Part shown: one piece after another, positions 6,363-15,804 of the stretch
How positions within the stretch are numbered: the first letter of the stretch is position 1
Layout of the letters: each line of letters starts with the position of its first letter
NCBI GenBank assembly: GCA_014871665.1
Contig: WGSL01000033.1
Span: 1-20,212 of the forward strand
Source of the DNA: Collinsella sp.
GTDB taxonomy: Bacteria > Actinomycetota > Coriobacteriia > Coriobacteriales > Coriobacteriaceae
Direction of reading: 5' to 3'
DNA: 20,212 nt
Made by a program: the position numbers and the translations under genes
Notes under the pieces: model-generated
What the model saw: the letters and a program-made list of their open reading frames with translations, nothing else
What the model was told of the DNA's origin: nothing
Database searches by the model: none

Positions 6363-7166
6363 GTGGAAATTTTTGAAAAGCTGCCTGATGAGATTAATCA
6401 TCTGGTCAGCGAGTTCAGCTCCACCCCTGTCGTGGGCGATCTGAGCTGCGGCATCACGCAGTACTCGTTTTGGCTGATCGTCTCCACGATCGTGCTCCTG
6501 ATCGTCCTGGCCGTGTTCAAGAAGAAGCAGACCCTGGTTCCCAAGGGCTTCTTCGTCAACGGTTTCGAGTACATCATTGAGTACGTCGAGAACGATATCG
6601 GCAAGGGCGTCGTGGGTGAGAACTGGAAGAAGCACTTCCCGTTCCTGTGCTCGCTTTTCCTGTTCATCCTGATCAATAACATGATCGGCCTGATCCCGGG
6701 AATGAAGCCCGGCACCGGCGCAATCGGCTCCACCGCCGCGCTCGCCATCTTCGCCTTCGTGTACTTCATCTACTACGGATGCAAGGCTCACGGCGTGATC
6801 GGCTACATCAAGAGCCTCGCCCCGCAGGGCGTGAGCTTCCCGATGAACGTGCTTGTGTGGGTCGTCGAGCTTTTCTCGACCTTCCTGCGCCTCATCACGC
6901 TCGCCGTCCGTCTGTTCTGCAACATGTTCGCAGGACACGTGGTCATGGGCTCGTTCGCCATCATGGCGAGCATGTTCATGCAGCCGCTGCTTCAGCAGGT
7001 TTCCGCGGCCCACGCCGTCGGCGCCCTGCCTTCGCTGGCCTGGCTTGCCATCCTCATCCTGATCTATGCGATCGAGCTTGTGGTCGGCGCCATCCAGGCT
7101 TACGTCTTCACGGTCCTTACCGCCGTGTATGTCTCCGAGGCAGAGGAGGTCGCGGAGGAGGAGTAG
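6363..7166 (+). CDS. atpB: ATP synthase F0 subunit a
   Basis: The membrane stator subunit that, with the c ring, forms the two ion half-channels. The 267-residue product has five to six membrane segments. The essential Arg is R183 in the conserved helix LAVRLFCNMFAGH (180-192), and the conserved Gln is Q245 in AIQAYVFTVL (243-252). The segment NNMIGLIPG (105-113) is also typical. It starts with GTG at 6363, 3 bases after the preceding gene and preceded by AAAGGT. The C-terminal tail is strongly acidic (EAEEVAEEE). A 124-base gap separates it from atpE, the largest gap in the operon. Confidence 0.95.
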   Translation: MEIFEKLPDEINHLVSEFSSTPVVGDLSCGITQYSFWLIVSTIVLLIVLAVFKKKQTLVPKGFFVNGFEYIIEYVENDIGKGVVGENWKKHFPFLCSLFLFILINNMIGLIPGMKPGTGAIGSTAALAIFAFVYFIYYGCKAHGVIGYIKSLAPQGVSFPMNVLVWVVELFSTFLRLITLAVRLFCNMFAGHVVMGSFAIMASMFMQPLLQQVSAAHAVGALPSLAWLAILILIYAIELVVGAIQAYVFTVLTAVYVSEAEEVAEEE

Positions 7167-7235
7167 TCTTCCGTTCGCGCCTTAAAGGTAAGGCAATTCG
7201 TTAAACCGCCGGTGCCCGTACCCATGGAGCCCGGC

Positions 7236-7290
7236 AGTTATAAAAAGGTTATCTTGCGTGAAATAAGACACGCACGACAAAGGAGGAATC
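7236..7290 (+). promoter_or_regulatory. AT-rich translation initiation region of atpE
   Basis: The last part of the atpB-atpE gap is AT-rich (7236-7270) and ends in AAAGGAGG (7279-7286), the strongest ribosome-binding site in the window. The c subunit is needed in about ten copies per complex, and in E. coli atpE has an AU-rich translational enhancer in the same place. The analogy is inference. Confidence 0.45.
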
Positions 7291-7485
7291 GTGGGAGTTA
7301 TCGGTTACGGTCTCGGTGTTATCGGCGCTGGTCTTGCTATCGGCCTGTCTGCTCTGGGTGCTACGGGTGCTATGGCCCGTCAGCCTGAGGTCCAGGGCCG
7401 CGTGTTCACCGTCTTCATCATGGGCTCCGCCTTCGGCGAGGCTCTGGCTCTGATCGGCTTCGTTGTCGCGCTGATCGTTAAATAG
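7291..7485 (+). CDS. atpE: ATP synthase F0 subunit c
   Basis: The ring-forming rotor subunit carrying ions across the membrane. At only 64 residues it is shorter than most (70-85). Two membrane helices flank the polar loop ARQPEVQG (29-36), and the ion-binding carboxylate is E50 in FGEALALIG. Aligning from the ARQPE loop, the N-terminus is about 11 residues shorter than in E. coli, so helix 1 starts almost at once. The position taken by Gln in Na+-binding rings is Ile, and Ala follows E50 where Na+ rings have Ser, so H+ coupling is expected. The GTG start is certain: an in-frame stop lies at 7264 with no other start between. Confidence 0.95.
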   Translation: MGVIGYGLGVIGAGLAIGLSALGATGAMARQPEVQGRVFTVFIMGSAFGEALALIGFVVALIVK

Positions 7486-7500
7486 CACGGAGCGTCAAGT

Positions 7501-8103
7501 ATGAATCTTTCATCCCAGAAGAGCGCGATCGCACTCTCCGCGTCCGCGGCCGCGCTGCTCATGCCGGTTTCCGCGTTCGCTGAGGACGGCGCTGCCGGTG
7601 CGGACATCCTCATCCCTAAGATGGCGGAGTTCATCCCGGCGCTTATCGCCTTCCTGATTATCTGGATCGTGCTGGCCAAGGTCGCCCTGCCGGGCATCAT
7701 GAAAACCATGGAGGAGCGCGGCAAGAAGATCGAGGAGAGCCTCGACGAGGCCGAGAAGACCAAGCAGGAGGCTATCGCCAAGCGCGCTGAGTCCGACTCG
7801 ATCGTCACCGACGCCCGTCGTCAGGCTGCCGACATTGTTCTCGAGGCCCGTAAGGACGCCGAGTCCGAGCGCGCCCGTATCATCGAGGCTGCTCACAAGG
7901 AGGCCGAGGAGATCATCGCCAAGGCCCATACGACCGTCGAGGACGAGCGCAAGTCCATCTACGCCGGTGCCGCGAGCTCCATCGCCGACCTGTCCGTTGC
8001 CGTCGCCACCAAGATCGTGGGCGAGGCACTCGAGGACGATGCCGAGCAGAAGAAGCTCATCGAGCGCTACATCCAGGAAGCAGGTAGCCTGAATGCCGAC
8101 TAG
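7501..8103 (+). CDS. atpF: ATP synthase F0 subunit b
   Basis: The peripheral stalk subunit that ties F1 to the membrane. The 200-residue product has a membrane segment at about 43-61 (FIPALIAFLIIWIVLAKVAL) and then a long charged coiled coil (about 70-165) rich in Glu, Lys, Arg and Ala. Unusually, another hydrophobic stretch precedes it: residues 8-27 look like a signal peptide with an AFA cleavage site (25-27). The mature protein would then start with Glu outside the membrane, as the standard topology needs. It overlaps atpH by 11 bases and follows atpE by 15. Confidence 0.93.
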   Translation: MNLSSQKSAIALSASAAALLMPVSAFAEDGAAGADILIPKMAEFIPALIAFLIIWIVLAKVALPGIMKTMEERGKKIEESLDEAEKTKQEAIAKRAESDSIVTDARRQAADIVLEARKDAESERARIIEAAHKEAEEIIAKAHTTVEDERKSIYAGAASSIADLSVAVATKIVGEALEDDAEQKKLIERYIQEAGSLNAD

Positions 8104-8569
8104 CCGCTATCAGGACAAGGTGCTCGAGACCTACGCGCGCTCCCTTCTGGAAGCCGCTAAGGCCGAGAACCATGTGTTCGAGGACCTCGAGATGGTCGAG
8201 CGCTTGGCTTCTGCCAGCCCCGAGATCATCGCCGTGCTCGACACCATGTCCAAGCGCGACCAGCTCGACCTTCTTCCCAAGGTGGCAGCTGCCTTTAAGT
8301 ATGTTGCCGAGGAAGACGAGGATGTAGTGGGCGTGACCGTCACCACGGCGATCCCGCTCGACGACGAGCTGCGTCAAACCATCACTAAGAAATGCGAGCA
8401 GGACTTCGGCCGCAAGGTATTCCTTATCGAGCAGGTCGACCCGTCTATCGTGGGCGGCCTGGTGCTCGAGGCCCGCGGCGAGCGTCGTGACATTTCCGTC
8501 AAGACGCAGCTGCGCATCGCGCAGGAGACCCTCGCAAACTCTGCTAATTCGTACGGAGGTGAAGCCTAA
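8093..8569 (+). CDS. atpH: ATP synthase F1 subunit delta
   Basis: Connects the peripheral stalk to the top of the alpha3beta3 head. The 158-residue protein is somewhat short for the family (about 175-180). It shows the helical N-terminal domain (YARSLLEAA at 14-22) and the conserved C-terminal segment DPSIVGGLVLEARGERRDIS (116-135). The start ATG lies inside atpF, and its stop overlaps the atpA start by one base (TAATG), so translation of all three is probably coupled. Confidence 0.93.
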   Translation: MPTSRYQDKVLETYARSLLEAAKAENHVFEDLEMVERLASASPEIIAVLDTMSKRDQLDLLPKVAAAFKYVAEEDEDVVGVTVTTAIPLDDELRQTITKKCEQDFGRKVFLIEQVDPSIVGGLVLEARGERRDISVKTQLRIAQETLANSANSYGGEA

Positions 8570-10167
8570 TGTCCGAAACCCTCAATGCCCAGGATATCGC
8601 CAAGAAACTGCAGGAGCAGCTCACGAGCCTCTCCGCGACGGTCGATACGCATGAGGTTTCAACGGTCGACGAGGTAGGCGACGGCATCGCGCGCGTCTCC
8701 GGCCTCAAGAGCGCCATGGCAGGCGAGCTTCTGGAGTTCAAGAGCTCCGATACCGGTGAGACCGTCTTCGGCCTTGCCCAGAACCTTGACCGTGACGAGG
8801 TCGGCGCCGTTCTGTTTGGTGCCGTCGACTCCATCAAGGAAGGCGACGAGTGCCGCACCACTGGCCGCATTATGGATATCCCTGTGAGCCGCGCCATGCT
8901 CGGCCGCGTCGTCAATCCGCTCGGCCAGCCCATCGACGGCCTGGGCGACATCGTCGCCACGCACCGTCGCCCCATCGAGTTCAAGGCCCCCGGCGTCATC
9001 GACCGTACCCCGGTGTGTGAGCCGGTTCAGACCGGTCTGCTCGCTATCGACTCCATGGTGCCTATTGGCCGCGGTCAGCGTGAGCTCATCATCGGCGACC
9101 GTAAGACCGGTAAGACCGCCATCGCCATCGACGCCATCCTCAACCAGCGCGGCAAGGGCATGGTCTGCATCTATGTCGCCATCGGCCAGAAGGCCTCCAC
9201 GGTTGCCAACATCCGCGAGACCCTCGCTCAGCACGGTGCGCTCGACTACACCATCATCGTTTCGGCCACCGCTGCCGATTCCGCCCCTATGCAGTACATC
9301 GCGCCTATGGCCGGTGCCGCTATCGGCGAGTTCTTCATGTACAACGGTGAGGACGGCAAGCCCGCCAGCGAGACCAACCCCGGTGGCCACGTGCTCGTCA
9401 TCTACGACGACCTGTCCAAGCAGGCCGTGGCTTACCGTCAGATGTCGCTGACGCTGCATCGTCCGCCCGGACGCGAGGCCTATCCTGGCGACATCTTCTA
9501 CCTGCACTCTCGTCTGCTCGAGCGTGCCGTCAAGATGTCCAAGAAGAACGGCTACGGCTCCATGACGGCACTGCCGATCATCGAGACCCAGGACGGCGAC
9601 GTCTCGGCCTACATTCCGACCAACGTCATTTCCATTACCGATGGTCAGATCTACCTGCAGTCTGAGCTCTTCTTCCAGGGCCAGCGCCCGGCAGTCGACG
9701 TGGGCATCTCCGTGTCCCGCGTCGGTGGCGACGCGCAGACCAAGGCTATGAAGCAGGTCGCCGGCAACCTCCGTCTGGACCTCGCTTCGTACCAGGAGCT
9801 CGCCGGCTTTACGCAGTTCGGCTCCGACCTCGACGAGGCTACTCAGAAGCAGCTGACCCATGGTGCCCGCATGACCGAGCTCCTTAAGCAGCCGCGCTAC
9901 AAGCCGTTTGAGGTTGGCGAGCAGATCGTTACGCTGTTCGCTGGCAACGAGGGCTTCCTGGATGACCTGGAGATCGCCGACGTGCTGCCTTTCCGTGCCG
10001 AGCTCATCGAGTACATGGACAATGGCTTTGGCTCGCTGCTCGACAAGGTTCGCGCCAAGAAGATCGATGATGACACCAAGGCTGAGCTCTTGCGCGTCAT
10101 CGGCGACTTCAAGCAGCAGTTCATGGCCAAGCACCATTCGGATGTTTCTGGATCAGAGGAGAACTAA
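8569..10167 (+). CDS. atpA: ATP synthase F1 subunit alpha
   Basis: Non-catalytic nucleotide-binding subunit of the alpha3beta3 hexamer. The length, 532 residues, is in the normal range. The P-loop is GDRKTGKT (176-183). Other family segments are SRAMLGRVVNPLGQPIDG (107-124), VIYDDLSKQAVAYRQ, and RPPGREAYPGDIFYLHSRLLER, which holds the Arg region facing the catalytic site. The start ATG shares a base with the atpH stop and follows GGAGGTG. atpG begins 6 bases after the stop. Confidence 0.97.
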   Translation: MSETLNAQDIAKKLQEQLTSLSATVDTHEVSTVDEVGDGIARVSGLKSAMAGELLEFKSSDTGETVFGLAQNLDRDEVGAVLFGAVDSIKEGDECRTTGRIMDIPVSRAMLGRVVNPLGQPIDGLGDIVATHRRPIEFKAPGVIDRTPVCEPVQTGLLAIDSMVPIGRGQRELIIGDRKTGKTAIAIDAILNQRGKGMVCIYVAIGQKASTVANIRETLAQHGALDYTIIVSATAADSAPMQYIAPMAGAAIGEFFMYNGEDGKPASETNPGGHVLVIYDDLSKQAVAYRQMSLTLHRPPGREAYPGDIFYLHSRLLERAVKMSKKNGYGSMTALPIIETQDGDVSAYIPTNVISITDGQIYLQSELFFQGQRPAVDVGISVSRVGGDAQTKAMKQVAGNLRLDLASYQELAGFTQFGSDLDEATQKQLTHGARMTELLKQPRYKPFEVGEQIVTLFAGNEGFLDDLEIADVLPFRAELIEYMDNGFGSLLDKVRAKKIDDDTKAELLRVIGDFKQQFMAKHHSDVSGSEEN

Positions 10168-10172
10168 GCCCC

Positions 10173-11080
10173 ATGGCCAACCTTCGCGACATTAAGAAGC
10201 GAATCTCCTCGGTTACCACGACCAAGCAGATCACGCGCACGATGGAGATGGTCTCTACGGCCAAGATCCGTCGTGCCCTCGATCGCTCCAAGCAGGCCGA
10301 GCCCTATAAGGAGGCGCTGACCGACGTCATGTTGACGGTCGCCGGCGACGCCTCCTGTTCGGGCACCGATCCCATGCTGCAGAAGCATGAGAGCGTCAAG
10401 CATGGCCTGATTGTCGTTATTGCCTCGGACCGCGGCCTTGCCGGCGGTTTCAATACGACGGTGGAGCGCACGGCCGAAAAGCTCGCCGCTTCTTGGGCGA
10501 ACGATGGCATCGAGTGCGAGATCATCGCGTGTGGGCGCAAACCGGCCACGTATTTCCGTGACCGCGCAAACGTCGTCATGCACTTTGAGGGCAACTCCTC
10601 TGAGCCCGATTTCAATCAGGCCCGCATGATCTCCTCTCATATCTGCGATGCGTATCGTGCCGGTGAGCTTGACCGTGTCGAGCTTGTCTACCACCACGCC
10701 AAGAACCGCGTGGATCAGGAGCTTCGCGTCGAGCATCTGTTGCCGCTCGACCCCGAGATGATCGCTATGGCCCACGGTCCGCGTAAGAACGAGACCGACG
10801 CCCCTAAGCGCATCTCGTCCACGTTCGAGTTCGTGCCCTCTCCCGAGCATGTTCTCGGCAAGCTTGTGCCGTCTTATATCCTGACGGTCATCTACCAGGC
10901 CCTGATCGATTCGGCGGCTGCCGAGCAGGGTGCACGCCGCAAGGCCATGCACTCCGCGACGGAAAACGCCACCGCGATCATCTCGACCCTTACCCGCACG
11001 TATAGTCGCGTGCGCCAGGCTTCGATCACGACCGAGATTAACGAGATCGTCGGCGGAGCCTCAGCATTGGAGGAACAGTA

Positions 11081-11081
<1 letters not shown>
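10173..11081 (+). CDS. atpG: ATP synthase F1 subunit gamma
   Basis: The central rotor shaft. The 302-residue product has the conserved N-terminal helix with KKRISSVTTTKQITRTMEMV (8-27) and the C-terminal helix with IYQALIDSAAAEQGARRKAM (about 245-264), which together form the coiled coil inside the head. The central segment VVIASDRGLAGGFN (81-94) is typical. It has GAGGAG as ribosome site within the end of atpA, and its stop overlaps the atpD start by one base. Confidence 0.96.
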
Positions 11082-12535
<1,454 letters not shown>

Positions 12536-12538
12536 GTT

Positions 12539-12931
12539 ATGCGTATCCGCATCGTGTGCCCCGTGAGCTGCGCCTATGAGGGCGACGCTGCGTTTGTGTC
12601 GATTCCGTCCACGGATGGCGAGTTTGGCGTTCTGCCTGCTCACTCCAGCGAGATCTGCACGATCGACCGCGGTTACGTTCGCGTTTCCGATAAGGCCATG
12701 GGCACTGTCGACCACACGTTTGCCGTGGCCGGCGGCTATGCCCAGGTTGCGGACGATGTCGTGACCGTTCTCGCCGAGCGCGCTTGCGATTTGGCGACCG
12801 TCGATGCCGACAAGCTTAAAGCTGATATTCAAGGTTTTGAAGAGAAGCTGGGTAATTTGTCGGAGGATGATGCACGCCGCGCCTACCTCTATAATGAAAT
12901 CGCATGGTGTAAGCTCAAGCTTGCCCAATAG
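12539..12931 (+). CDS. atpC: ATP synthase F1 subunit epsilon
   Basis: Rotor subunit and regulator of ATPase activity. The 130-residue product has the N-terminal beta-sandwich with the family segment GEFGVLPAHSSEI (27-39) and the strand AVAGGYAQVADDVVTVLAE (62-80). It ends in a helical C-terminal domain (about 88-130). It starts 3 bases after atpD and is the last gene of the operon. Confidence 0.95.
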   Translation: MRIRIVCPVSCAYEGDAAFVSIPSTDGEFGVLPAHSSEICTIDRGYVRVSDKAMGTVDHTFAVAGGYAQVADDVVTVLAERACDLATVDADKLKADIQGFEEKLGNLSEDDARRAYLYNEIAWCKLKLAQ

Positions 12932-12967
12932 TCAAACGATTTAGCGTTCGACCATTTGCGAACACAT

Positions 12968-13006
12968 CATGCCCGGGATGGCCCAGCCATCCCGGGCATG
13001 CTTTTT
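12968..13006 (+). terminator. Intrinsic terminator of the atp operon
   Basis: A perfect 15-bp stem (12968-12982 with 12986-13000, core GCCCGGGATGGC) with a 3-base loop is followed by C and five T. This is the best terminator in the window. It lies 36 bases after atpC, and its T run ends only 13 bases before the murA start codon. Confidence 0.92.
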
Positions 13007-13019
13007 GAAAGGGTAGACC

Positions 13020-14303
13020 TTGGATATTATCCGCGTTGAGGGTGGCCACGCCATCGGAGGTTCTGTGCCCGTTTCGGGCGCCAAGAACTCCGCGCTCAAA
13101 CTCATGGCGGCAACGCTTCTGGCGCCGGGCAAGACGACGCTGCAGAACGTGCCCGATATTTCCGATGTCCACGTGATGGGCAAGGTGCTCAAGGGTATGG
13201 GCGCCACAATCGATGTCCTTGACGAGCACACGCTCGAGATTGATACCTCTCAGGTCGATTCTTGGGAGGCCCCCTACGAGCTCGTTGCCAAGATGCGTGC
13301 TTCCACCGCCGTGATGGGACCCCTGCTGGGTCGCTTCCATCGCGCCAAGATCGCCATGCCGGGCGGCTGCAACCTGGGTGCTCGCAAGATCGATATGCAC
13401 ATTCTTGGTCTTGAGGCCCTGGGCGTTGAGTTCGATACCGCCCACGGCTACATCAACGCTAATGCGCCCCAAGGTCTGCGCGGTACCACCGTCACGCTCG
13501 AGTTCGCCAGCGTCGGTGCGACCGAGAACCTCATCATGGCATCCGTGCGCGCGCAGGGCACCACGGTTATCGACAATGCCGCCCGCGAGCCCGAGATCGT
13601 CGATCTCGCCAACATGCTCAACGAGATGGGCGCCAAGATTGTCGGCGCGGGTACGCCCGTCGTGACCATCGAGGGCGTGGAAGAACTGCATCCTGTTACC
13701 CATCGCGTAGTGGGCGACCGCATCGAGGCCGGTACCTTTATCGTTGCCGGTGCGTTGATGGCCGACGATCGCGGTGTCGATGTCATGGGCTTTTGCCCCA
13801 TTCACTTGGGCATGGTGCTCAAGAAGATGGAGCTCATGGGTATCGACTGCGAGCGTACCGACGACGGCGTCCATGTGAACCGTGCCGAGCGTATCAAGCC
13901 GGTCGATATCCAGACGCTTCCGTTCCCCGGTTTCCCGACCGACATGCAGGCGCAGATTATGGTACTCTCCGCCCTTGCCGATGGCAGTTCCGTTATTACC
14001 GAAAACATCTTCGAGAATCGCTTTATGTTTGCCTCTGAGCTGGTGCGCATGGGTGCCGACATTCGTATCGAGAGCCATCACGCCATGATTCATGGCGTCA
14101 AGGGCTTCTCGGGTGCACAGGTTACCTCGCCCGATCTGCGTGGCGGAGCGGCCCTCGTCGTAGCGGGCTTGATCGCCGACGGGACGACCGAGGTTTCGGC
14201 CATTCATCACATCAAGCGCGGCTACGAGCAGTTTGTCGAAAAGCTGCAGGCGCTCGGCGCGCATGTCGAGCATGCTACCGTCCCCGATCCCGTCATCTAC
14301 TAA
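13020..14303 (+). CDS. murA: UDP-N-acetylglucosamine 1-carboxyvinyltransferase
   Basis: First committed step of peptidoglycan synthesis: transfers enolpyruvate from PEP to UDP-GlcNAc in the cytosol. The 427-residue protein has KNSALK (22-27) with the catalytic Lys, and PGGCNLG (114-120) with C117, the Cys that fosfomycin alkylates; organisms with Asp here are naturally resistant, so this enzyme looks of the sensitive type. The start is TTG at 13020, preceded by AAAGGG. The next ATG falls after the essential Lys, so TTG must be used. An intrinsic terminator directly precedes it, and I see no clear promoter between terminator and start. The next gene follows after 12 bases. Confidence 0.95.
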   Translation: MDIIRVEGGHAIGGSVPVSGAKNSALKLMAATLLAPGKTTLQNVPDISDVHVMGKVLKGMGATIDVLDEHTLEIDTSQVDSWEAPYELVAKMRASTAVMGPLLGRFHRAKIAMPGGCNLGARKIDMHILGLEALGVEFDTAHGYINANAPQGLRGTTVTLEFASVGATENLIMASVRAQGTTVIDNAAREPEIVDLANMLNEMGAKIVGAGTPVVTIEGVEELHPVTHRVVGDRIEAGTFIVAGALMADDRGVDVMGFCPIHLGMVLKKMELMGIDCERTDDGVHVNRAERIKPVDIQTLPFPGFPTDMQAQIMVLSALADGSSVITENIFENRFMFASELVRMGADIRIESHHAMIHGVKGFSGAQVTSPDLRGGAALVVAGLIADGTTEVSAIHHIKRGYEQFVEKLQALGAHVEHATVPDPVIY

Positions 14304-14315
14304 TACAGGTTGCCT

Positions 14316-15551
14316 ATGTTTAATAAAAAGCCCCTCGCGGATACCGCCACCCGAAGACCCTCAACTGGTGCGCAGGCCAAGATCTACAGTCGCGATAACG
14401 TGGCTCGCTATTCCGAGCGCGCTCGCCAACGTCGTCGTAGCCACACGATTCGTCACGTCGCGCTCATTGTCGTGCTTGGCGTGCTGCTGAGTGCCACTAC
14501 CGCTGCCGGCCTGTGGTTTGCCACCATTATGGGCAAGCTCGGCGATTCTAATGTCATTACCGACAATCTGCGTCGGGTTCTGGTTGACACCGATGAGGCA
14601 AAGGATCCGTTCTACGTGCTGCTTCTTGGCACCGACGGCCGTCCGGGCGAGGATACGTATCGTGCCGACTCGATTATCCTGGCACGCATCGACCCCACGC
14701 AAAAGCAGGCGACGCTCATTTCCGTTCCGCGCGACACCAAGGTCGAGTACAAGGGCGAGACCATGAAGATCAACGCCTGCCATACCGTTGGCGGCGCCGA
14801 GGCCATGGTCGAGGCGGTCAACGAGCTGTGCGGTGTTCAGATTTCCCACTATGCCGAGGTCAGCTTCGACGGTATGCAGGCGCTGATTGATTCGGTTGGC
14901 GGTATCGACATTAACGCAACCGATGATGTTGACGACCCCGAGCACCTGGATATTAAGATTACCGCTGGTCAGCAGCATATGGACGGCGCCACCGCCCTTA
15001 CCTATGCCCGCTGCCGCTACATCTATGCCGACGGCGACTACACGCGCATGCGCCACCAGCGTCAGGTGCTTGGCGCCCTTGCCAACCAGATTCTCAATAA
15101 CTTCGATGCCACGAAGATCTTTGGCCTGGTTAATTCGCTGTCCGATATGCTCGTGACCGATATGAGCGTTCAGGATATCGTGGCTACGGTCAATGCCATG
15201 CGCGGTATGGATGTCGACGGCATCTACTCGGCCAACCTGCCCTCGTATGCCGACGACAGCACCATGATCGACGGCGTGAGCTACGTCTTTGTCTACGAGG
15301 ACGAGCTCAAGGAAATGATGGAGCGTGTCGATGCCGGCAAGGATCCCAAGGGTCCCAACACCATGGGTCTTTCCGACGGTTCCAGCTCTACGATCGGCGA
15401 CCTGAACAACAACACGTCTGACGACTACGCAAACGGTACCGCAACCTCATCGGTCAGCTCTGACGATTCCGATGACTCAAGCGATTCGAGCGATTCGGAC
15501 TACTACGAAGAGCCCACCGGCGACGGCAACGGCTACGAAGCCAACTACTAA
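14316..15551 (+). CDS. LytR-CpsA-Psr (LCP) family cell-wall polymer ligase
   Basis: LCP proteins transfer teichoic acid-type or capsular polymers from lipid carriers to peptidoglycan on the outer membrane face. The 411-residue product has a basic cytoplasmic N-terminus (1-46), one membrane segment (47-71) and the LCP domain (about 98-260). Motifs that contact the pyrophosphate are LLLGTDGRPGEDTYRADSI (102-120), SVPRDTKV (136-143) and YARCRYIYADGDYTRMRHQR (230-249). The tail (350-411) is a low-complexity Ser/Asp/Gly stretch. ATG 14316 follows AGG at 6 bases; an in-frame TTG at 14310 is less likely. It is 12 bases after murA and probably co-transcribed. Confidence 0.92.
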   Translation: MFNKKPLADTATRRPSTGAQAKIYSRDNVARYSERARQRRRSHTIRHVALIVVLGVLLSATTAAGLWFATIMGKLGDSNVITDNLRRVLVDTDEAKDPFYVLLLGTDGRPGEDTYRADSIILARIDPTQKQATLISVPRDTKVEYKGETMKINACHTVGGAEAMVEAVNELCGVQISHYAEVSFDGMQALIDSVGGIDINATDDVDDPEHLDIKITAGQQHMDGATALTYARCRYIYADGDYTRMRHQRQVLGALANQILNNFDATKIFGLVNSLSDMLVTDMSVQDIVATVNAMRGMDVDGIYSANLPSYADDSTMIDGVSYVFVYEDELKEMMERVDAGKDPKGPNTMGLSDGSSSTIGDLNNNTSDDYANGTATSSVSSDDSDDSSDSSDSDYYEEPTGDGNGYEANY

Positions 15552-15579
15552 GTTACGGCGTTTTACCAAACGCCGTAAC
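15552..15579. terminator. Perfect hairpin directly after the LCP gene
   Basis: GTTACGGCGTTT (15552-15563) and AAACGCCGTAAC (15568-15579) form a 12-bp stem with loop TACC, starting at the base after the stop codon. There is no T tract after it, so it may stabilise the mRNA end or terminate inefficiently. Confidence 0.5.
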
Positions 15580-15621
15580 GGCTCGACGCTGCGCGCCGCC
15601 CAAGGCGACAATTTGTCATTC

Positions 15622-15663
15622 AAAAGGCAGGACATGACCAGAAGGTCAATGCCCTGCCTTTTT
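15622..15663 (+). terminator. Intrinsic terminator of murA-LCP transcription
   Basis: AAAAGGCAGG (15622-15631) pairs with CCTGCCTTTT (15653-15662). The stem continues with CAT and GACC against GGTC and ATG, with one mismatch and one bulge, closing on loop AGAA. Five T end the structure. Confidence 0.82.
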
Positions 15664-15740
15664 CATGCCAACTTGTTCGCCTTGGACGTCGCTCGCTGAC
15701 GTTGGCTCAACCTGCGGTGCTGACTACTCCCCTTGCACCA

Positions 15741-15780
15741 AAAACCGCCCCGTTCTCGGTTTTGAGGACGGGGCGGTTTT
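15741..15780. terminator. Bidirectional terminator between convergent LCP gene and pepT
   Basis: AAAACCGCCCCGT (15741-15753) and ACGGGGCGGTTTT (15768-15780) form a perfect 13-bp stem with a 14-base loop. A and T runs on both sides give a U tract on either strand. It ends 24 bases from the pepT stop codon and most likely serves pepT. Confidence 0.85.
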
Positions 15781-15804
15781 GCTTACCTGGATTGTTCGAG
15801 TTCC

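Noticed and set aside
8659..10137. Minus-strand open frame of 492 codons opposite atpA
   Set aside because: Same reason: antisense of a certain gene, with low-complexity composition and no ribosome site of note.
13020..14303. Fosfomycin-resistant type of MurA
   Set aside because: The active-site residue is Cys (C117 in PGGCNLG), not the Asp found in intrinsically resistant enzymes.
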